The translations under genes were made by a program, and so were the position numbers. DNA of 64,000 bases. It comes from JAXLYE01 sp046351595 (GTDB lineage: Bacteria > Myxococcota_A > Polyangia > Palsa-1104 > JAEUJZ01). This document shows, piece after piece, positions 48,910 to 60,757 of the stretch. Below the pieces are notes generated by a model. That model saw nothing but the letters and a program-made list of their open reading frames with translations. It had not been told where the DNA came from and did not search any database. Every line of letters starts with the position of its first letter. The first letter of the stretch is position 1. The stretch is from NCBI GenBank assembly GCA_046351595.1, contig JAXLYE010000002.1:1364001-1428000 (forward strand), written 5' to 3'.

Positions 48910-51900
48910 TCAGCCGGCCGGGCTGCCCGAGGCGGGCCAGGACGGCTCTCCGCTCTCGCCACCCAAGACGCGCAGCGCCAGCCGCAGCAGCCCGCGCAGC
49001 CGCGGCAGATTGAGGCGCACCTCGGGCGCTGCCGTCGCCGCCGGCGGCGTCAGCGCGTGCAGGGCGGCCAGGAGGTCGCCCAGGCCGCACAGCGCCCGCG
49101 CCTCGGCCTGCTCGTCGACGAGCCGACGCAGCTCGGGCAGCAGCCGGCGCAGCACCCCGGGCTCGGCCTCGAGCTGCGCCAGGCACGGCGGCAGCCGCCG
49201 CAGCGCCTCGTTCGGATCCAGCGGGAACGGGCGCGGTGCGAGCGCCAGCGCCCGCAGCGCCTGCAGCTTCTCGTGCTCCCGCTCGGTCCGCGCCTCGGCG
49301 CCGGGCACGTAGAGCACGGCCGTCGCCCGCACCAGCGCCGCCAGCTCGTCGGCGTCGCCGAGCAGCGCCGCGCCGCCGACCAGCCGGTGCAGCGCCCGCA
49401 GCGCCGCGAAGTACACCGGCCCCGGATCGCGGGAGGGCTCGGTTATCAGGTGGCGCAGCACGAGGAGCCGCGGCGGCTGCGTCGGCTCGCAGGCGGCCGG
49501 CGCCCGGTCCGCGGGCAGCTCGTCGACGAGCTCGACCAGGAGGCGCGGGAAGCCGAGGCGCTGGCCGAGCGGCAGGAGCCGCGTCACCCACGGCGCGGCC
49601 GACGGCGGCGCCGCCTTCTCGGGCGGGGTCGGCGCGGCCACCGGGGCGCCCAGCACATGACCGCCGAGCAGACCCAGCAGGGCCAGCCACGGCTGCAGCT
49701 CGGGCGGGCTGGTGAGCGCCGTGTCCGCGAGCGCCACCGGCTGCGGTCCCAGCCGCTCCAGCTGCTGCGCCGCCTCGCCCGTCGGCTCGACGTAGGCCAG
49801 GGCCGCCAGGCTGACCCGCACCGCCGCCGACCCGCTGTCGAGCTGCCGCGCTCCGAGGCGCAGCAGCGCGCGCGCGGCACCGAGCTCGACGGCCCCGTCC
49901 GCATCGACCGCACCGACGAGGCGCTCGGCCAGCGCCCGCTGCAGCCGGGTCGCATCCCCGCCCAGCACCTGCAGCGCCGCGCCCAGCGGGCCGTCCAGGG
50001 CGTCGGCGGCCCCGCTCTGGCCGGCGAGCAGCGACAGCGCCTTCGCCAGCGCCGCCGGCTCCGCCGGGCCCGCCTGCAGCAGCCGCAGCCCGTGCGCCCG
50101 CTCCGGCACGCCCGGCAGCTGCAGGGCCAGCCCGGCCACCACCTCGACCTCGCCGAGCGGCGCGCGCAGAGCCTCCAGCCGGGCGGTCGCCAGCGCGGCG
50201 CGGCTGCCGTCGCCGAGCCGGGCCGCCACCGCGACCATGTGGCGCAGCGCGGCGACATCGTCCGGCACGAGCTCCAGCGCGGCGCCCAGGTCGGCCAGCG
50301 CGGCCGCGCCATCCCCCAGCTCCTCGTCGAGGGCGGCGCGCTCGCGCAGCAGCTCGGCGCGCTCGGTGGCCTGGCCCTCGTCCGGCTGCGCGAGCAGCTC
50401 GTCGAGCGTCTCGCGGGCCGCGGCCGTCTCGTGGAGCGCGCGCTTGAGCGACACGAGCCGCCGCAGCGCGCCGCGGTGTCCCGGGACCTCGTCGAGCAGG
50501 CAGCCGAGCTGCTGCTCGGCCTCGCTGCGGTCGCCGAGCCGAGCCGCCAAGTCGGCCGCCTGCAGCCGCGCCGCCGCCCGCTCGGCCGAGTCGCCGGCGG
50601 GCAGGTGCAAAAGGAGCTGCTTGGCCGCGAGCAGCGCCTCGGCGAGCGCGCCGCGCTGCTCGCACAGGCGCAGCAGCGACGCGGTCGCCGCGACCGCTCC
50701 CTCCTGATCGGCGTGCGCGTCGCACAGCGGCGCGGCCTCGGCGTAGGCGCGCTCGGCGCCGGCGAGGTCCCCGCCGCGCTCGCGCGCCGCACCGAGCGAA
50801 CGCAGCAGCGCACCGGCGCTCGGGTACTCGGGCGGGATCACCGGCAGGCGCTGCAACAGCTCGACCGCGGCCTCGGCGCGGCCCGTCGCGAAGGCGCGCT
50901 CGGCCAGGCCAGCCAGCGCCAGCGGCTCGTCGGGTACGAGCGCCAAGAGGGCCTGCGCGTAGCGCTCGGTCGCGGCGCCGTCGCCCTCCTGGCAGCACAG
51001 CACGACCAGCCGCCGCAGCGCCTCCAGGTGGCTGAGCCCCTCGCGCTCCGAGCGCAGCCGCCGCTCCAGCACCTGCCGGCGCGCGCTCGCGTCCGGCCCG
51101 CCGTCCAGGCGCAGCAGCCGCGACGCCGCCTCCAGCCCGTGCGGGCCGCCGAGCGCCACCGCCTCGCCGAGGTAGGCGCGCGCGCGCAGCTCGTCATCGG
51201 CGCGCTCGGCGAAGGTCGCGGCCTCGAGCAGGGCGACGGCGCGCTCGCTGGCGGGCAGGACCGCCGCCGCCCGACCGGCCGCGTCCGCCGCGCCGAGCCA
51301 CTCACCGCGCCCGGCCAGCGCCGCCGCGAGGCGCTGCAGCGCCGTCACCGAGCCGAGCTGCCCAGCGCTGCGCAGCGCCGCGAGCGCCCCGCTGTCGTCG
51401 CCGCGCAGGGTCAAGAGCCGCCCGAGCTCGCAGAACAGCTCGGCACGCACGGCGTCCGGGCCGGCGGCACCGGGCTCGGCCGCCTCGGGCTCGGCCTGCA
51501 GCGCGCGCAGCTCGCGCTCGATCAGCTGCACCGCGCGCTCGATGTCCCCCTCGGTGGTGAGCAGCTCGCGCAGCGCGCGCAGGGCCGGCGGGAAGTCGGG
51601 CTGCAGCGCCAGCGCCTCGTGCAGGAGCGGCTCGGCCGAGCCCGCCGCCGGCAGCTTCTGCAGCACCGCCGCCTTGTCGCACAGGACGCGGGCCCGCTCG
51701 CGCGGCGCGTGCAGCCGCGTGAGCAGCGAGTCGCAGCACGACAGCGCCAGGTACAGATCGCCGCGCTGGAAGGCCAGCGCCAGCTGCCGCTCGATCGGGC
51801 GCGGGTCGTCGCCGAGCAGCGCCGCGGCGCGGGCCAAGAGCTCCGCCGGTGTCGGCATGCTCAGCGGCAGCGGCGCCGGCGGCGCCTCGTCGAGCGCCGT

Positions 51901-54900
51901 GAAGTCGGCCGGCAGCGGCGGCCCGGGCACCGGGCTCTGCTGGCTTTTCGGCAGCGGCCCGTCGCCGGGCTCGGCCAGGAAGTCGGTGGGCACGGCGATG
52001 AAGCCGAGGTCGCTCGCGCGCTCGAGGAACCCGAGCTCCGGCGGGCGCAGCGGCGACGGCGTGCTCGCCGACGCCTGGCTCGGTCGCGGCGCGCCGCCGG
52101 CCGCCTCGGTGAGCAGGCTGGCCAGCAGCAGCGCGCACTCGCCGGCCTCGTCGGGCTCGACGTCGGGCGCGTAGGTCGCGGTCAGCAGGTGGGGCAGCGC
52201 CCGCTCGAGGTCCCCCGGGCTCGGCGAGCTGCACAGGAGCATCCCGAGCAGCGCGTGCGCGGGCCCGAGCTCCTCGGAGCGCAGCAGCAGAAGCTCGAGC
52301 TGCCCGAGCGCCTCGCCGCTGCGCCCGAGGTGGGTGAGCAGCTCGGCGCGCACGAGGTGCAGGCCGGCCGCCCGCCGCGCCCGCGTGCCGAGGCGCCGCA
52401 GCTCGCTCTCGCACAGCTCCAGCACCTTCTGGCCGTGACCGTCGTGGGCGAGTCGGCGCGACAGGCGCCGCAGCCGGCTGAGCGGCCGCTGCGACAGCGC
52501 GACCTCGCCGCCGCCCGGTCCGCGCCCGGCCGTGTCCCCGTCTCCGGTGAGCGCGCCGAGGCTGCACAGCCGCAGCCAGCGGCCCGCGGCGCCCAGCGGA
52601 TCGCCGACGAGCTCGCACAGCTCCGCGGCCTGCCACAGCAGGCGGGCGCGCGCCGGCTGCTCGGCCGGATCGTCGGTGAGCAGCGCGAGCTGGCGATCGA
52701 TCTGGTCCTGCGCCGCCGGCAGCACGCCGCTGCCGAGGAGCCGCGCCCGCAGCGTCTCGTACAGCGCCGCCTCGCTCGGGTCCCGGCTCGCCGCGTGCTC
52801 GATCAGGAAGCGCAGCGCCAACAGGGCGTCCTCGGGCCGCGCCATCCCGCCGAGCTCGTCGAGGATCAAGAGGTGCGCGCGCGCGGCGGCCGGTCCGTTG
52901 CGCAGGCGCAGCGCCACGGCCAAGAGCTCGCGCGCCGCGGTGAGCCGGCGCAGGCCCTCGCTGCGTTCGACGTCGCGCTGCAGCATCTGCAGGAGGCGGG
53001 GCAGGTCGTGGCTCGCGCGCAGCCGCGCCAGCAACCGCTCCCGCACCTTCTCGTCGTCGGCGTCGCAGGCGAGCAGCGCGGCGTCGACCTGCGGCAAGAG
53101 GCTCGAGCTGCACAGCTCCGCGGCCTGCGCGAGCAGCGCGCGCTGCATCTCGCCGCTCTCGTAGGTCGACCACATGAGCAGCGCCGCGCCGTACCGCGGC
53201 CGGTCGTCCACCGCCGAGAACAGCGCCGCTAGCGCCGGCCACGCCAGCGCCCCGCCGCCCTCCTCGATGGCCGCGGCCAGCGTGTCCTCCTCGGTCAGGT
53301 AGTCGCCGCGCTGGTGGGCGATCTCGGCAAGGCGCAGGTAGACGTGCGGCCGCTCGTCGCGGGGCACGCGCTCGGCCTGCAGCGCGCGGCGGTAGAAGCC
53401 CTCGGCCGCGTCGAGGTTGGCGTTGGCGTAGGCGTGGTGGCCGAGCCCGAGCAGGACCAGCGGCGTCGTGTCACCGCCGAGCTCCAGGGCGCGGCGCAGC
53501 GAGGTTTCGGCGCGGTCGTAGCTGCCCAGCCCGTGGTGCAGGTGCCCGGCGTGGGCGAAGACCGCGGCGGCGTCCGCGGGGCTGCCGCGGGCCGTCAGCG
53601 CCTCGCCCGCCGCCTCCCACAGCGCGACCGCGCGCGGCAGGTCGCCGAGCTGCTGCTGCGCGATCTCGGCGGCCCGACGGTACAGCGCCGCGGCATCGGC
53701 GTCCGCGCGCGAGCGGGCGTGCACGACCAGCGCATCGGCCAGCGCCGACGGCTGCCCCGCGGCCTCGAGCTGGGTGAGCAGGGCGTCCGGATCCAGCCCG
53801 GCCTCGATCTGCGCCACCAGCGCCTCGCGGTGCTGGCCGCGCGCCGAGAGCAGCCGCGCCAGCGCGCGCAGCTCCTCGGGCTCGGCATGGCCGCGCTGGT
53901 GCAGGCGGACCAGCGTCGGCAAAAGATCCGCGGGGCTGCCCGGCGGCGCCTGCAGGAGCTCGGGCATGTCGAGCTGGGCGCGGGCGTGCAGCGCCTCGGT
54001 GTGATCGCCGACGGCATCGAGGTAGCGGCGGGCGGCGCTGAGGTCGCCGAGCTCCTGGCACAGGGCCGCGGCCTTGAGCAGCAGCGGCCGTGGCGCGCCG
54101 GGCCCGTTGGGCAGCGCGGCCCGCAGCTCGCCGAGCGCGGTCGCCGGCGCCAGCGCCTCCAGGCGCTCGAGCAGCTGGTGGTGCGCCGGCGACAGCGGCG
54201 CCTCGGGGCGGACGACGGGCGAGGGCCGGCGCACGCGCTGCGGGGCGAGCGGCGCCAGCGCCGCGGCCAGCACCTGATCGATGGCCAGCTCCAGCGGCGC
54301 CACCTCGGCGCCGGGGCCGAGCTCCGCCAGGCTGGCGCGCGCCTCCTCGGCGGTGCGCTGGGCCAGGGTGTGGGCGCCCTCGCTGAGCGCGCAGCGGGCC
54401 GCGCTGAGCAGCGCCAGCGCCCGCTCCTCGGCGGTGCGGCCGGCTCCGGCGGCGAGCTCGCGGTAGTGCGCGGCAGCTTCGCCGGGATCGCCGCGGCCGA
54501 AGGCCACCGCCGCCAGCCCGAGGCGCGCCTCGGCGTGATCGGGCTTTTCGTCGAGCGCGGCCCGGCACAGCGCCGCCGCCTCCTCGTGGCGCCCGGGCGC
54601 GGTCAGCAGGAGCTGCCGGCGGCGTCCCAGGGCGAGCGAGCGCAGCGATTGGCTCTGCGCCGCCATGTCGTAGGCCGCGAGCGCCGCCGCGGCGTCGCCC
54701 GACAGGAGCAGCCGGTCGCCGATCTGGACGGGCTCGGCCAGGCCCGGGTGCAGCCCGCTCGCCGGATCCGGGCGGCGGTCACCGTCGTCGTAGCTGTCGC
54801 CGCGCCCGGTGCCGCGGTAGGCGAGGATCAGCCGCTCGGTGCTGGCGCCGCCCTCGCTCCCGGCTGTGCCGGCGATATCGACGCGGCGCAGCGACGCGAG

Positions 54901-55776
54901 GGTCGCCCCGCTGGCGTCGGCGGCGCGGTAGCCGGCGCTCGGCAGCACCGCGAGCAGCATGTCGCCCAGCAGATCCATCCCGAGCTCGTGCAGCCCGTGC
55001 GCCCAGGTCAGGCGCAGCCCGGGCCGCGGCTCGGACTCGGTCGGCTGCAGGCACAGGGACAGCAGCCCGGCCTCGCCGCTGTGCAGGAGCGTGCTCGCCA
55101 GCGTGTGCGCCAGCGTCAGGCCGACCAGCCCCGAGGGCACCGACGCGCCGCCGAGGCCGAACAGCAGCACCTCGCCGTCGCCGAGCTGGAAGCCCAGGCC
55201 GAGCGGCTCGTTCGGCTTCTGCGGCCCGCGCGGCAGCGGCCGGCTGGTGCCGATCGGCAGGCGCAGCGCGCAGAAGGTCGGCGCCGCCTCGCGCGATGGC
55301 TCGCCGCGGGCCAGCAGGCTCTCGGCGGTCAGGCGGGCGAGCACGCGCAGCTCGGGCCGGCCGTCGCGGGTGCCCAGCCTCACCCGCAGCCAGTCGGGCA
55401 CCGGCTCGCGCGGGCCCTCGCGCGAAACCAGCGCCGCGCCGGGGTCGGTCGAGCTGCCCGAGCCGCCCGCGAGCCCCGGCACCGCGCGCCGCCCGAGCAG
55501 CGACAGCGTACGCCCGCGCAGCGGCAGCCCGCGCAGCCGCAGGTCGAGCGCCCGGACATCCAGGACGAGCTCGGCCGAGAGCACCCGACCGCGACGGTGG
55601 CGCGCCTCGCTGCCGGGCCGCCCCAGCAGGTCGACCTCGAGCTGGCTCACCTGCACCACGGCCGGCTCGTCGCCGTAGAGCGCGGGCGCCACGAGCGAGA
55701 GCCGGCTCTGGCTCGGCCCTACGCTGGCCAAGGAGAGCGCGGGGACGGCAGCGGGCTGTATGGCAGTCTCCGGCAA
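48910..55776 (-). CDS. Giant TPR-repeat protein (2288 residues)
   Basis: The 2288-residue protein is almost entirely helical. The N-terminal ~330 residues form an unrecognised domain (SLVAPALYGDEPAVVQVSQLEVDLLGRPG). From about residue 360 it has Ala/Leu-rich tetratricopeptide-like repeats such as AAALCRAALDEKPDHAEARLGLAAVAFGRGDPGEAAAHYRELA, which continue almost to the end. No signal peptide is seen, so it is probably cytosolic and may be a scaffold. The start is a TTG at 55776 with GAAGG at a four-base spacing. A longer frame runs upstream to 57015, but that part is antisense to gatC and gatA. The gene is divergent from gatC with a 258-base spacer. Function unknown. Confidence 0.8.
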   Translation of the reverse strand: MPETAIQPAAVPALSLASVGPSQSRLSLVAPALYGDEPAVVQVSQLEVDLLGRPGSEARHRRGRVLSAELVLDVRALDLRLRGLPLRGRTLSLLGRRAVPGLAGGSGSSTDPGAALVSREGPREPVPDWLRVRLGTRDGRPELRVLARLTAESLLARGEPSREAAPTFCALRLPIGTSRPLPRGPQKPNEPLGLGFQLGDGEVLLFGLGGASVPSGLVGLTLAHTLASTLLHSGEAGLLSLCLQPTESEPRPGLRLTWAHGLHELGMDLLGDMLLAVLPSAGYRAADASGATLASLRRVDIAGTAGSEGGASTERLILAYRGTGRGDSYDDGDRRPDPASGLHPGLAEPVQIGDRLLLSGDAAAALAAYDMAAQSQSLRSLALGRRRQLLLTAPGRHEEAAALCRAALDEKPDHAEARLGLAAVAFGRGDPGEAAAHYRELAAGAGRTAEERALALLSAARCALSEGAHTLAQRTAEEARASLAELGPGAEVAPLELAIDQVLAAALAPLAPQRVRRPSPVVRPEAPLSPAHHQLLERLEALAPATALGELRAALPNGPGAPRPLLLKAAALCQELGDLSAARRYLDAVGDHTEALHARAQLDMPELLQAPPGSPADLLPTLVRLHQRGHAEPEELRALARLLSARGQHREALVAQIEAGLDPDALLTQLEAAGQPSALADALVVHARSRADADAAALYRRAAEIAQQQLGDLPRAVALWEAAGEALTARGSPADAAAVFAHAGHLHHGLGSYDRAETSLRRALELGGDTTPLVLLGLGHHAYANANLDAAEGFYRRALQAERVPRDERPHVYLRLAEIAHQRGDYLTEEDTLAAAIEEGGGALAWPALAALFSAVDDRPRYGAALLMWSTYESGEMQRALLAQAAELCSSSLLPQVDAALLACDADDEKVRERLLARLRASHDLPRLLQMLQRDVERSEGLRRLTAARELLAVALRLRNGPAAARAHLLILDELGGMARPEDALLALRFLIEHAASRDPSEAALYETLRARLLGSGVLPAAQDQIDRQLALLTDDPAEQPARARLLWQAAELCELVGDPLGAAGRWLRLCSLGALTGDGDTAGRGPGGGEVALSQRPLSRLRRLSRRLAHDGHGQKVLELCESELRRLGTRARRAAGLHLVRAELLTHLGRSGEALGQLELLLLRSEELGPAHALLGMLLCSSPSPGDLERALPHLLTATYAPDVEPDEAGECALLLASLLTEAAGGAPRPSQASASTPSPLRPPELGFLERASDLGFIAVPTDFLAEPGDGPLPKSQQSPVPGPPLPADFTALDEAPPAPLPLSMPTPAELLARAAALLGDDPRPIERQLALAFQRGDLYLALSCCDSLLTRLHAPRERARVLCDKAAVLQKLPAAGSAEPLLHEALALQPDFPPALRALRELLTTEGDIERAVQLIERELRALQAEPEAAEPGAAGPDAVRAELFCELGRLLTLRGDDSGALAALRSAGQLGSVTALQRLAAALAGRGEWLGAADAAGRAAAVLPASERAVALLEAATFAERADDELRARAYLGEAVALGGPHGLEAASRLLRLDGGPDASARRQVLERRLRSEREGLSHLEALRRLVVLCCQEGDGAATERYAQALLALVPDEPLALAGLAERAFATGRAEAAVELLQRLPVIPPEYPSAGALLRSLGAARERGGDLAGAERAYAEAAPLCDAHADQEGAVAATASLLRLCEQRGALAEALLAAKQLLLHLPAGDSAERAAARLQAADLAARLGDRSEAEQQLGCLLDEVPGHRGALRRLVSLKRALHETAAARETLDELLAQPDEGQATERAELLRERAALDEELGDGAAALADLGAALELVPDDVAALRHMVAVAARLGDGSRAALATARLEALRAPLGEVEVVAGLALQLPGVPERAHGLRLLQAGPAEPAALAKALSLLAGQSGAADALDGPLGAALQVLGGDATRLQRALAERLVGAVDADGAVELGAARALLRLGARQLDSGSAAVRVSLAALAYVEPTGEAAQQLERLGPQPVALADTALTSPPELQPWLALLGLLGGHVLGAPVAAPTPPEKAAPPSAAPWVTRLLPLGQRLGFPRLLVELVDELPADRAPAACEPTQPPRLLVLRHLITEPSRDPGPVYFAALRALHRLVGGAALLGDADELAALVRATAVLYVPGAEARTEREHEKLQALRALALAPRPFPLDPNEALRRLPPCLAQLEAEPGVLRRLLPELRRLVDEQAEARALCGLGDLLAALHALTPPAATAAPEVRLNLPRLRGLLRLALRVLGGESGEPSWPASGSPAG

Positions 55777-56034
55777 GACGCCTTCTAAGTACCACAGTCG
55801 GGCACTCTGCGGGCGACCGAGCCGGAGCGCGCCGCGCCGGCCCGCCGCTTTCTGGTGTCCTATTGCGCGGGTACCGGACCGTGCCGGGGCCGCGGCCACG
55901 CGCGGGTCGTGCGCGTGCGGGCCCGGGCCGTGCCGCTGGCGCGCGCCGCATCGGCCACACTGCGGGCCTCGGCCGCACGTCCCGCTGCGGCGGCTCTCGC
56001 TTTGCGCAGGACTGGCGATATAGACTGCACCGCC

Positions 56035-56400
56035 ATGTATTCCGGTAAGACCCAGGGCGGGCTTTCCGCCGAAGAGATCCGCACGACCGCGGAGATGGCG
56101 CGCCTGCAGCTCGACGAGAGCGAGCTCGCGCAGCTGGCCGGCGAGCTGTCCGGCATCCTCGCGCACGCGGAGCTGCTGAAGGAGATCGACGTCTCGGCCG
56201 TGCCGTCGACTAAGCACGCGGTGCCGATGAGCTGCCCGCTGCGCGGCGACCTGGTCGGGCCGCACGATCCGATCGAGGCGGTGCTGCGCAACGCGCCGGC
56301 GCGCGAGGCCACGTTCTTCTCGGTGCCAGCGGTGTTCGCGAGCACCGGCGCGGCGACGGGCGCGGCGATGGGCGCGAGCGACGACTACGAGGAAGGGTAG
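56035..56400 (+). CDS. gatC: Asp/Glu-tRNA amidotransferase subunit C
   Basis: The 121-residue protein has the GatC helix pattern LSAEEIRTTAEMARLQLDESELAQLAGELSGILAHAELLKEIDVSAVP, followed by PLRGDLVGPHDPIEAVLRNAPAREATFFSVP, the extended strand that wraps GatA. It stabilises the GatCAB heterotrimer that converts Glu-tRNA(Gln) or Asp-tRNA(Asn) to the amide form. The C-terminal Gly/Ala tail is longer than average. It starts the gatC-gatA-gatB-mtnA run with a four-base gap to gatA. Adjacent gatA and gatB make the identification secure. Confidence 0.95.
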   Translation: MYSGKTQGGLSAEEIRTTAEMARLQLDESELAQLAGELSGILAHAELLKEIDVSAVPSTKHAVPMSCPLRGDLVGPHDPIEAVLRNAPAREATFFSVPAVFASTGAATGAAMGASDDYEEG

Positions 56401-56404
56401 GGCG

Positions 56405-58034
56405 ATGACCACGGCAGGTTTTACTGGCGTCGCAAGCGTGAGCGACGAGCTGGGCGGTGTCGTCGGGCTGGCCGAGGCGGTGCGCGCCGGGCGGGTCTCG
56501 GCGGTCGAGGTGACGCGGGCGTATCTCCAGCGCATCGCCGCGCTCGACCCGCGGCTCGGCTGCTTCCTGCACGTCGACGAGGCGGGCGCGCTGCAGGCGG
56601 CGGCGGCGGTGGACGCGCAGGTCCGCGGCGGCAGCGGCAGCGAGCTCTCGCTGGCCGGCGTGCCGGTGGCGCTCAAGGACAACCTGTGCACGGCCGGGCT
56701 GCCGACGACGGCGGGCTCGAAGATCCTCGCCGGCTTCGTGCCGCCGTACGATGCGACGGTGGTGGCGCGGCTCAAGGCGGCCGGCGCGATCGTGCTCGGG
56801 AAGCTCAACCTCGACGAGTTCGCGATGGGCAGCTCGAACGAGCGCTCGGCCTTCTTCCCGTGCAAAAACCCGTGGGACGAAGCGCGCGTGCCGGGCGGCA
56901 GCTCGGGCGGCGCGGCGGCGGCGGTGGCGGCGGACCTGTGCGCGCTGGCGCTGGGCTCGGACACCGGCGGCTCGATCCGCCAGCCGGCGGCGCTGTGCGG
57001 GGTGACCGGGCTCAAGCCGACCTACGGCCGCGTGTCGCGCTACGGGCTCATCGCCTTCGCCAGCTCGCTCGATCAGGTGGGGCCGCTTTCGCGCAGCGCG
57101 CACGACGCGGCGGCGGCGCTGCAGGTGATCGGCGGGCCCGACCCATTCGACGCGACGAGCCTCGGCGGGGCGCACGGCGAGCCGCGCGATTACTTGCACG
57201 CGTGCAACCAAGCCAGCCCCAAGCGCCTCTTGCGCGGGCTGCGCATCGGGCTGCCGCGCGAATATTTCCAGGCCGGTCTCGATCCGCAGATCGCCTCGTG
57301 CGTGCACGGCGCGATCGAGGCGCTGCGCAGCGAGGGCGCCGAAACCGTCGAGGTGTCGCTGCCGCTGACCCAGTACGCGGTCGCCATCTACTACCTGATC
57401 GCCACGGCCGAGGCCTCGAGCAACCTGGCGCGCTACGACGGCGTGCGCTACGGCCTGCGCGTGACGCCGCGCCCCGACGAGCTTGCGCCCGGCGAGAGCG
57501 CGCTCGCGGCCCTGTACAAGCGCTCGCGCGCGGCGGGCTTCGGCGCCGAGGTGAAGCGCCGCATCCTGCTCGGCACCTACGTGCTGCGCTCGGGCTACTA
57601 CGACGCATACTACCGGCGCGCCAGCCAGGTGCGCACGCTGGTCGCGCGCGAGTTCGCGGCGGCGTTCGAGAAGTGCGACGTGCTGGCGACGCCGACCTCG
57701 CCGGTCGCGGCCTTCCGCCTGGGCGAGCGCCTGGGCGAGCACACCGGCGATCCGCTGTCGATGTACCTGGCCGACATCTACACCATCGGCGCGAACCTGG
57801 CCGGGCTGCCGGGCATCTCGGTGCCGTGCGGCTTCGTCACCGCGCCCCCTGGCCCAGACGGCAACGACGACCGAGACGGCGGGCGGCCGCTGCCGGCGGG
57901 GCTGCAGCTCATCGGACCGGCGCTGCACGACGACCGCGTGCTGGCGGTGGCGACGGCGTACCAGCACCTGAGCGACTGGCACAAGCGGCGGCCGTCGCTC
58001 ACCCCGCGCGCCGACGCCGAGGCGAAGGTGCCCC

Positions 58035-58042
<8 letters not shown>
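56405..58042 (+). CDS. gatA: Asp/Glu-tRNA amidotransferase subunit A
   Basis: The 545-residue protein is an amidase-signature enzyme with the Ser-cisSer-Lys triad in standard spacing: Lys91 in VALKDN, Ser166 in PGGSSGG and Ser190 in SDTGGSIRQP. It liberates ammonia from glutamine for transfer to misacylated tRNA in GatB. It is cytosolic in the heterotrimer. It is longer than the usual 480-490 residues through an internal Gly/Ala-containing stretch and a C-terminal extension. Its stop overlaps gatB by eight bases, which indicates translational coupling. Confidence 0.96.
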
Positions 58043-59555
<1,513 letters not shown>

Positions 59556-59558
59556 CGC

Positions 59559-60608
59559 ATGGCACCTGCCACCAATCACCACGAGCCGCTCTTGATGTCG
59601 CCGCTCGTCTGGGACGAGGCCACAGGCACGCTGCGCCTGATCGACCAGCTGAAGCTGCCGGGCGCCGAGGTCTGGTGCAGCTACAGCGACTACCGCGAGG
59701 TCGCCGAGGCGATCCGCGCGATGGTGGTGCGCGGCGCGCCGGCGATCGGCATCACGGCCGCGTTCGGGGTGGCGCTGGGCGCGCGCCAGGGCGCGGACCT
59801 CGACGAGGTGATCGCGACGCTTTCGGCGACGCGGCCGACCGCGGTCAACCTGTTCTGGGCGCTCAACCGCATGCGCGGTCGCATCGCCGAGCTGCGCGCC
59901 GCCGGGGTGCGCGACGAGGCGCTGTTCGCGCCGCTGCTCGCCGAGGCGCAGGCGATCTGGCGCGAGGACATCGCGATGTGCCGGCGCATGGGCGAGGCCG
60001 GGGCAGAGCTTCTGCCCGAAGGCAACGTGCTGACGCACTGCAACGCCGGCGGCCTGGCGACGGGCGGCTACGGCACCGCGGTCGGCGTCATCCGCTCGGC
60101 GTTCGCGCTGGGCCGGGTGCGCGGCGTGTTCGCCGACGAGACGCGGCCGTACCTGCAGGGCGCGCGGCTGACGGCCTACGAGCTGGCCAAGTGCGGGGTG
60201 CCGGTGACGCTGGTCTGCGACAACATGGCCGGGTACCTGATGGCGCGCGGCGAGGTCCAGTCGGTGATCGTCGGCGCCGACCGCATCGCGCGCAACGGCG
60301 ACGTGGCCAACAAGATAGGCACCTATGGACTCGCGGTGCTGGCGCAGGCGCACGGCATCCCCTTCTTCGTGGCGGCGCCGCGCTCGACGCTGGATCTGTC
60401 GCTCAAGGGCGGCGCCGAGATCCCGATCGAGGAGCGCAGCGCCGACGAGGTGACGTCGCTCGGCGGAGTGCGCATCGCGCCGCTCGGTGTGCACGCGCGA
60501 CACCCGGCGTTCGACGTGACGCCGGCGCGGCTGATCACGGCGATCATCACCGACGTCGGCGTGGCGCGCGCGCCTTTTGAGGAGTCGCTTGCGGGGCTGC
60601 CTAAGTAG
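59559..60608 (+). CDS. mtnA: S-methyl-5-thioribose-1-phosphate isomerase
   Basis: The 349-residue protein has all MtnA landmarks: VRGAPAIGITAAFG, LTHCNAGGLATGGYGTA with catalytic Cys161, and IVGADRIARNGDVANKIGTY with catalytic Asp241. It converts methylthioribose-1-phosphate to methylthioribulose-1-phosphate in the methionine salvage pathway. No other salvage gene (mtnB, mtnC, mtnD) lies in this window. It starts three bases after the gatB stop, so it is in the gatCAB transcript, an unusual linkage. Related eIF2B-like proteins lack the Cys, so this assignment is good. Confidence 0.95.
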   Translation: MAPATNHHEPLLMSPLVWDEATGTLRLIDQLKLPGAEVWCSYSDYREVAEAIRAMVVRGAPAIGITAAFGVALGARQGADLDEVIATLSATRPTAVNLFWALNRMRGRIAELRAAGVRDEALFAPLLAEAQAIWREDIAMCRRMGEAGAELLPEGNVLTHCNAGGLATGGYGTAVGVIRSAFALGRVRGVFADETRPYLQGARLTAYELAKCGVPVTLVCDNMAGYLMARGEVQSVIVGADRIARNGDVANKIGTYGLAVLAQAHGIPFFVAAPRSTLDLSLKGGAEIPIEERSADEVTSLGGVRIAPLGVHARHPAFDVTPARLITAIITDVGVARAPFEESLAGLPK

Positions 60609-60757
60609 CGTGCTTTTCGGGCGTTACGCGGGTCCTGTCGCCTGCAGGTATCCCGCCGCTTGCGCGTCGGGAGCCCTCCTTCCGGCGCCACCCGCTCCAT
60701 ACGGCGATGGCTTGCGCCGTCCGCTGACCTGAGCAAATCGTTTCCGTTCGAGGAACC

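Noticed and set aside
49057..53232. Very long plus-strand open frame inside the TPR gene
   Set aside because: Gln/Arg/Ala-rich shadow of the TPR gene on the other strand, with no start signal or motif.
55777..57015. Extension of the giant TPR reading frame upstream of 55776
   Set aside because: This part is antisense to gatC and gatA, whose motifs are clear, and it has none of the TPR pattern. The TTG at 55776 with GAAGG is a better start.
60609..60757. T-box leader upstream of ileS
   Set aside because: No T-box consensus sequence or specifier loop was seen in the 149 bases.
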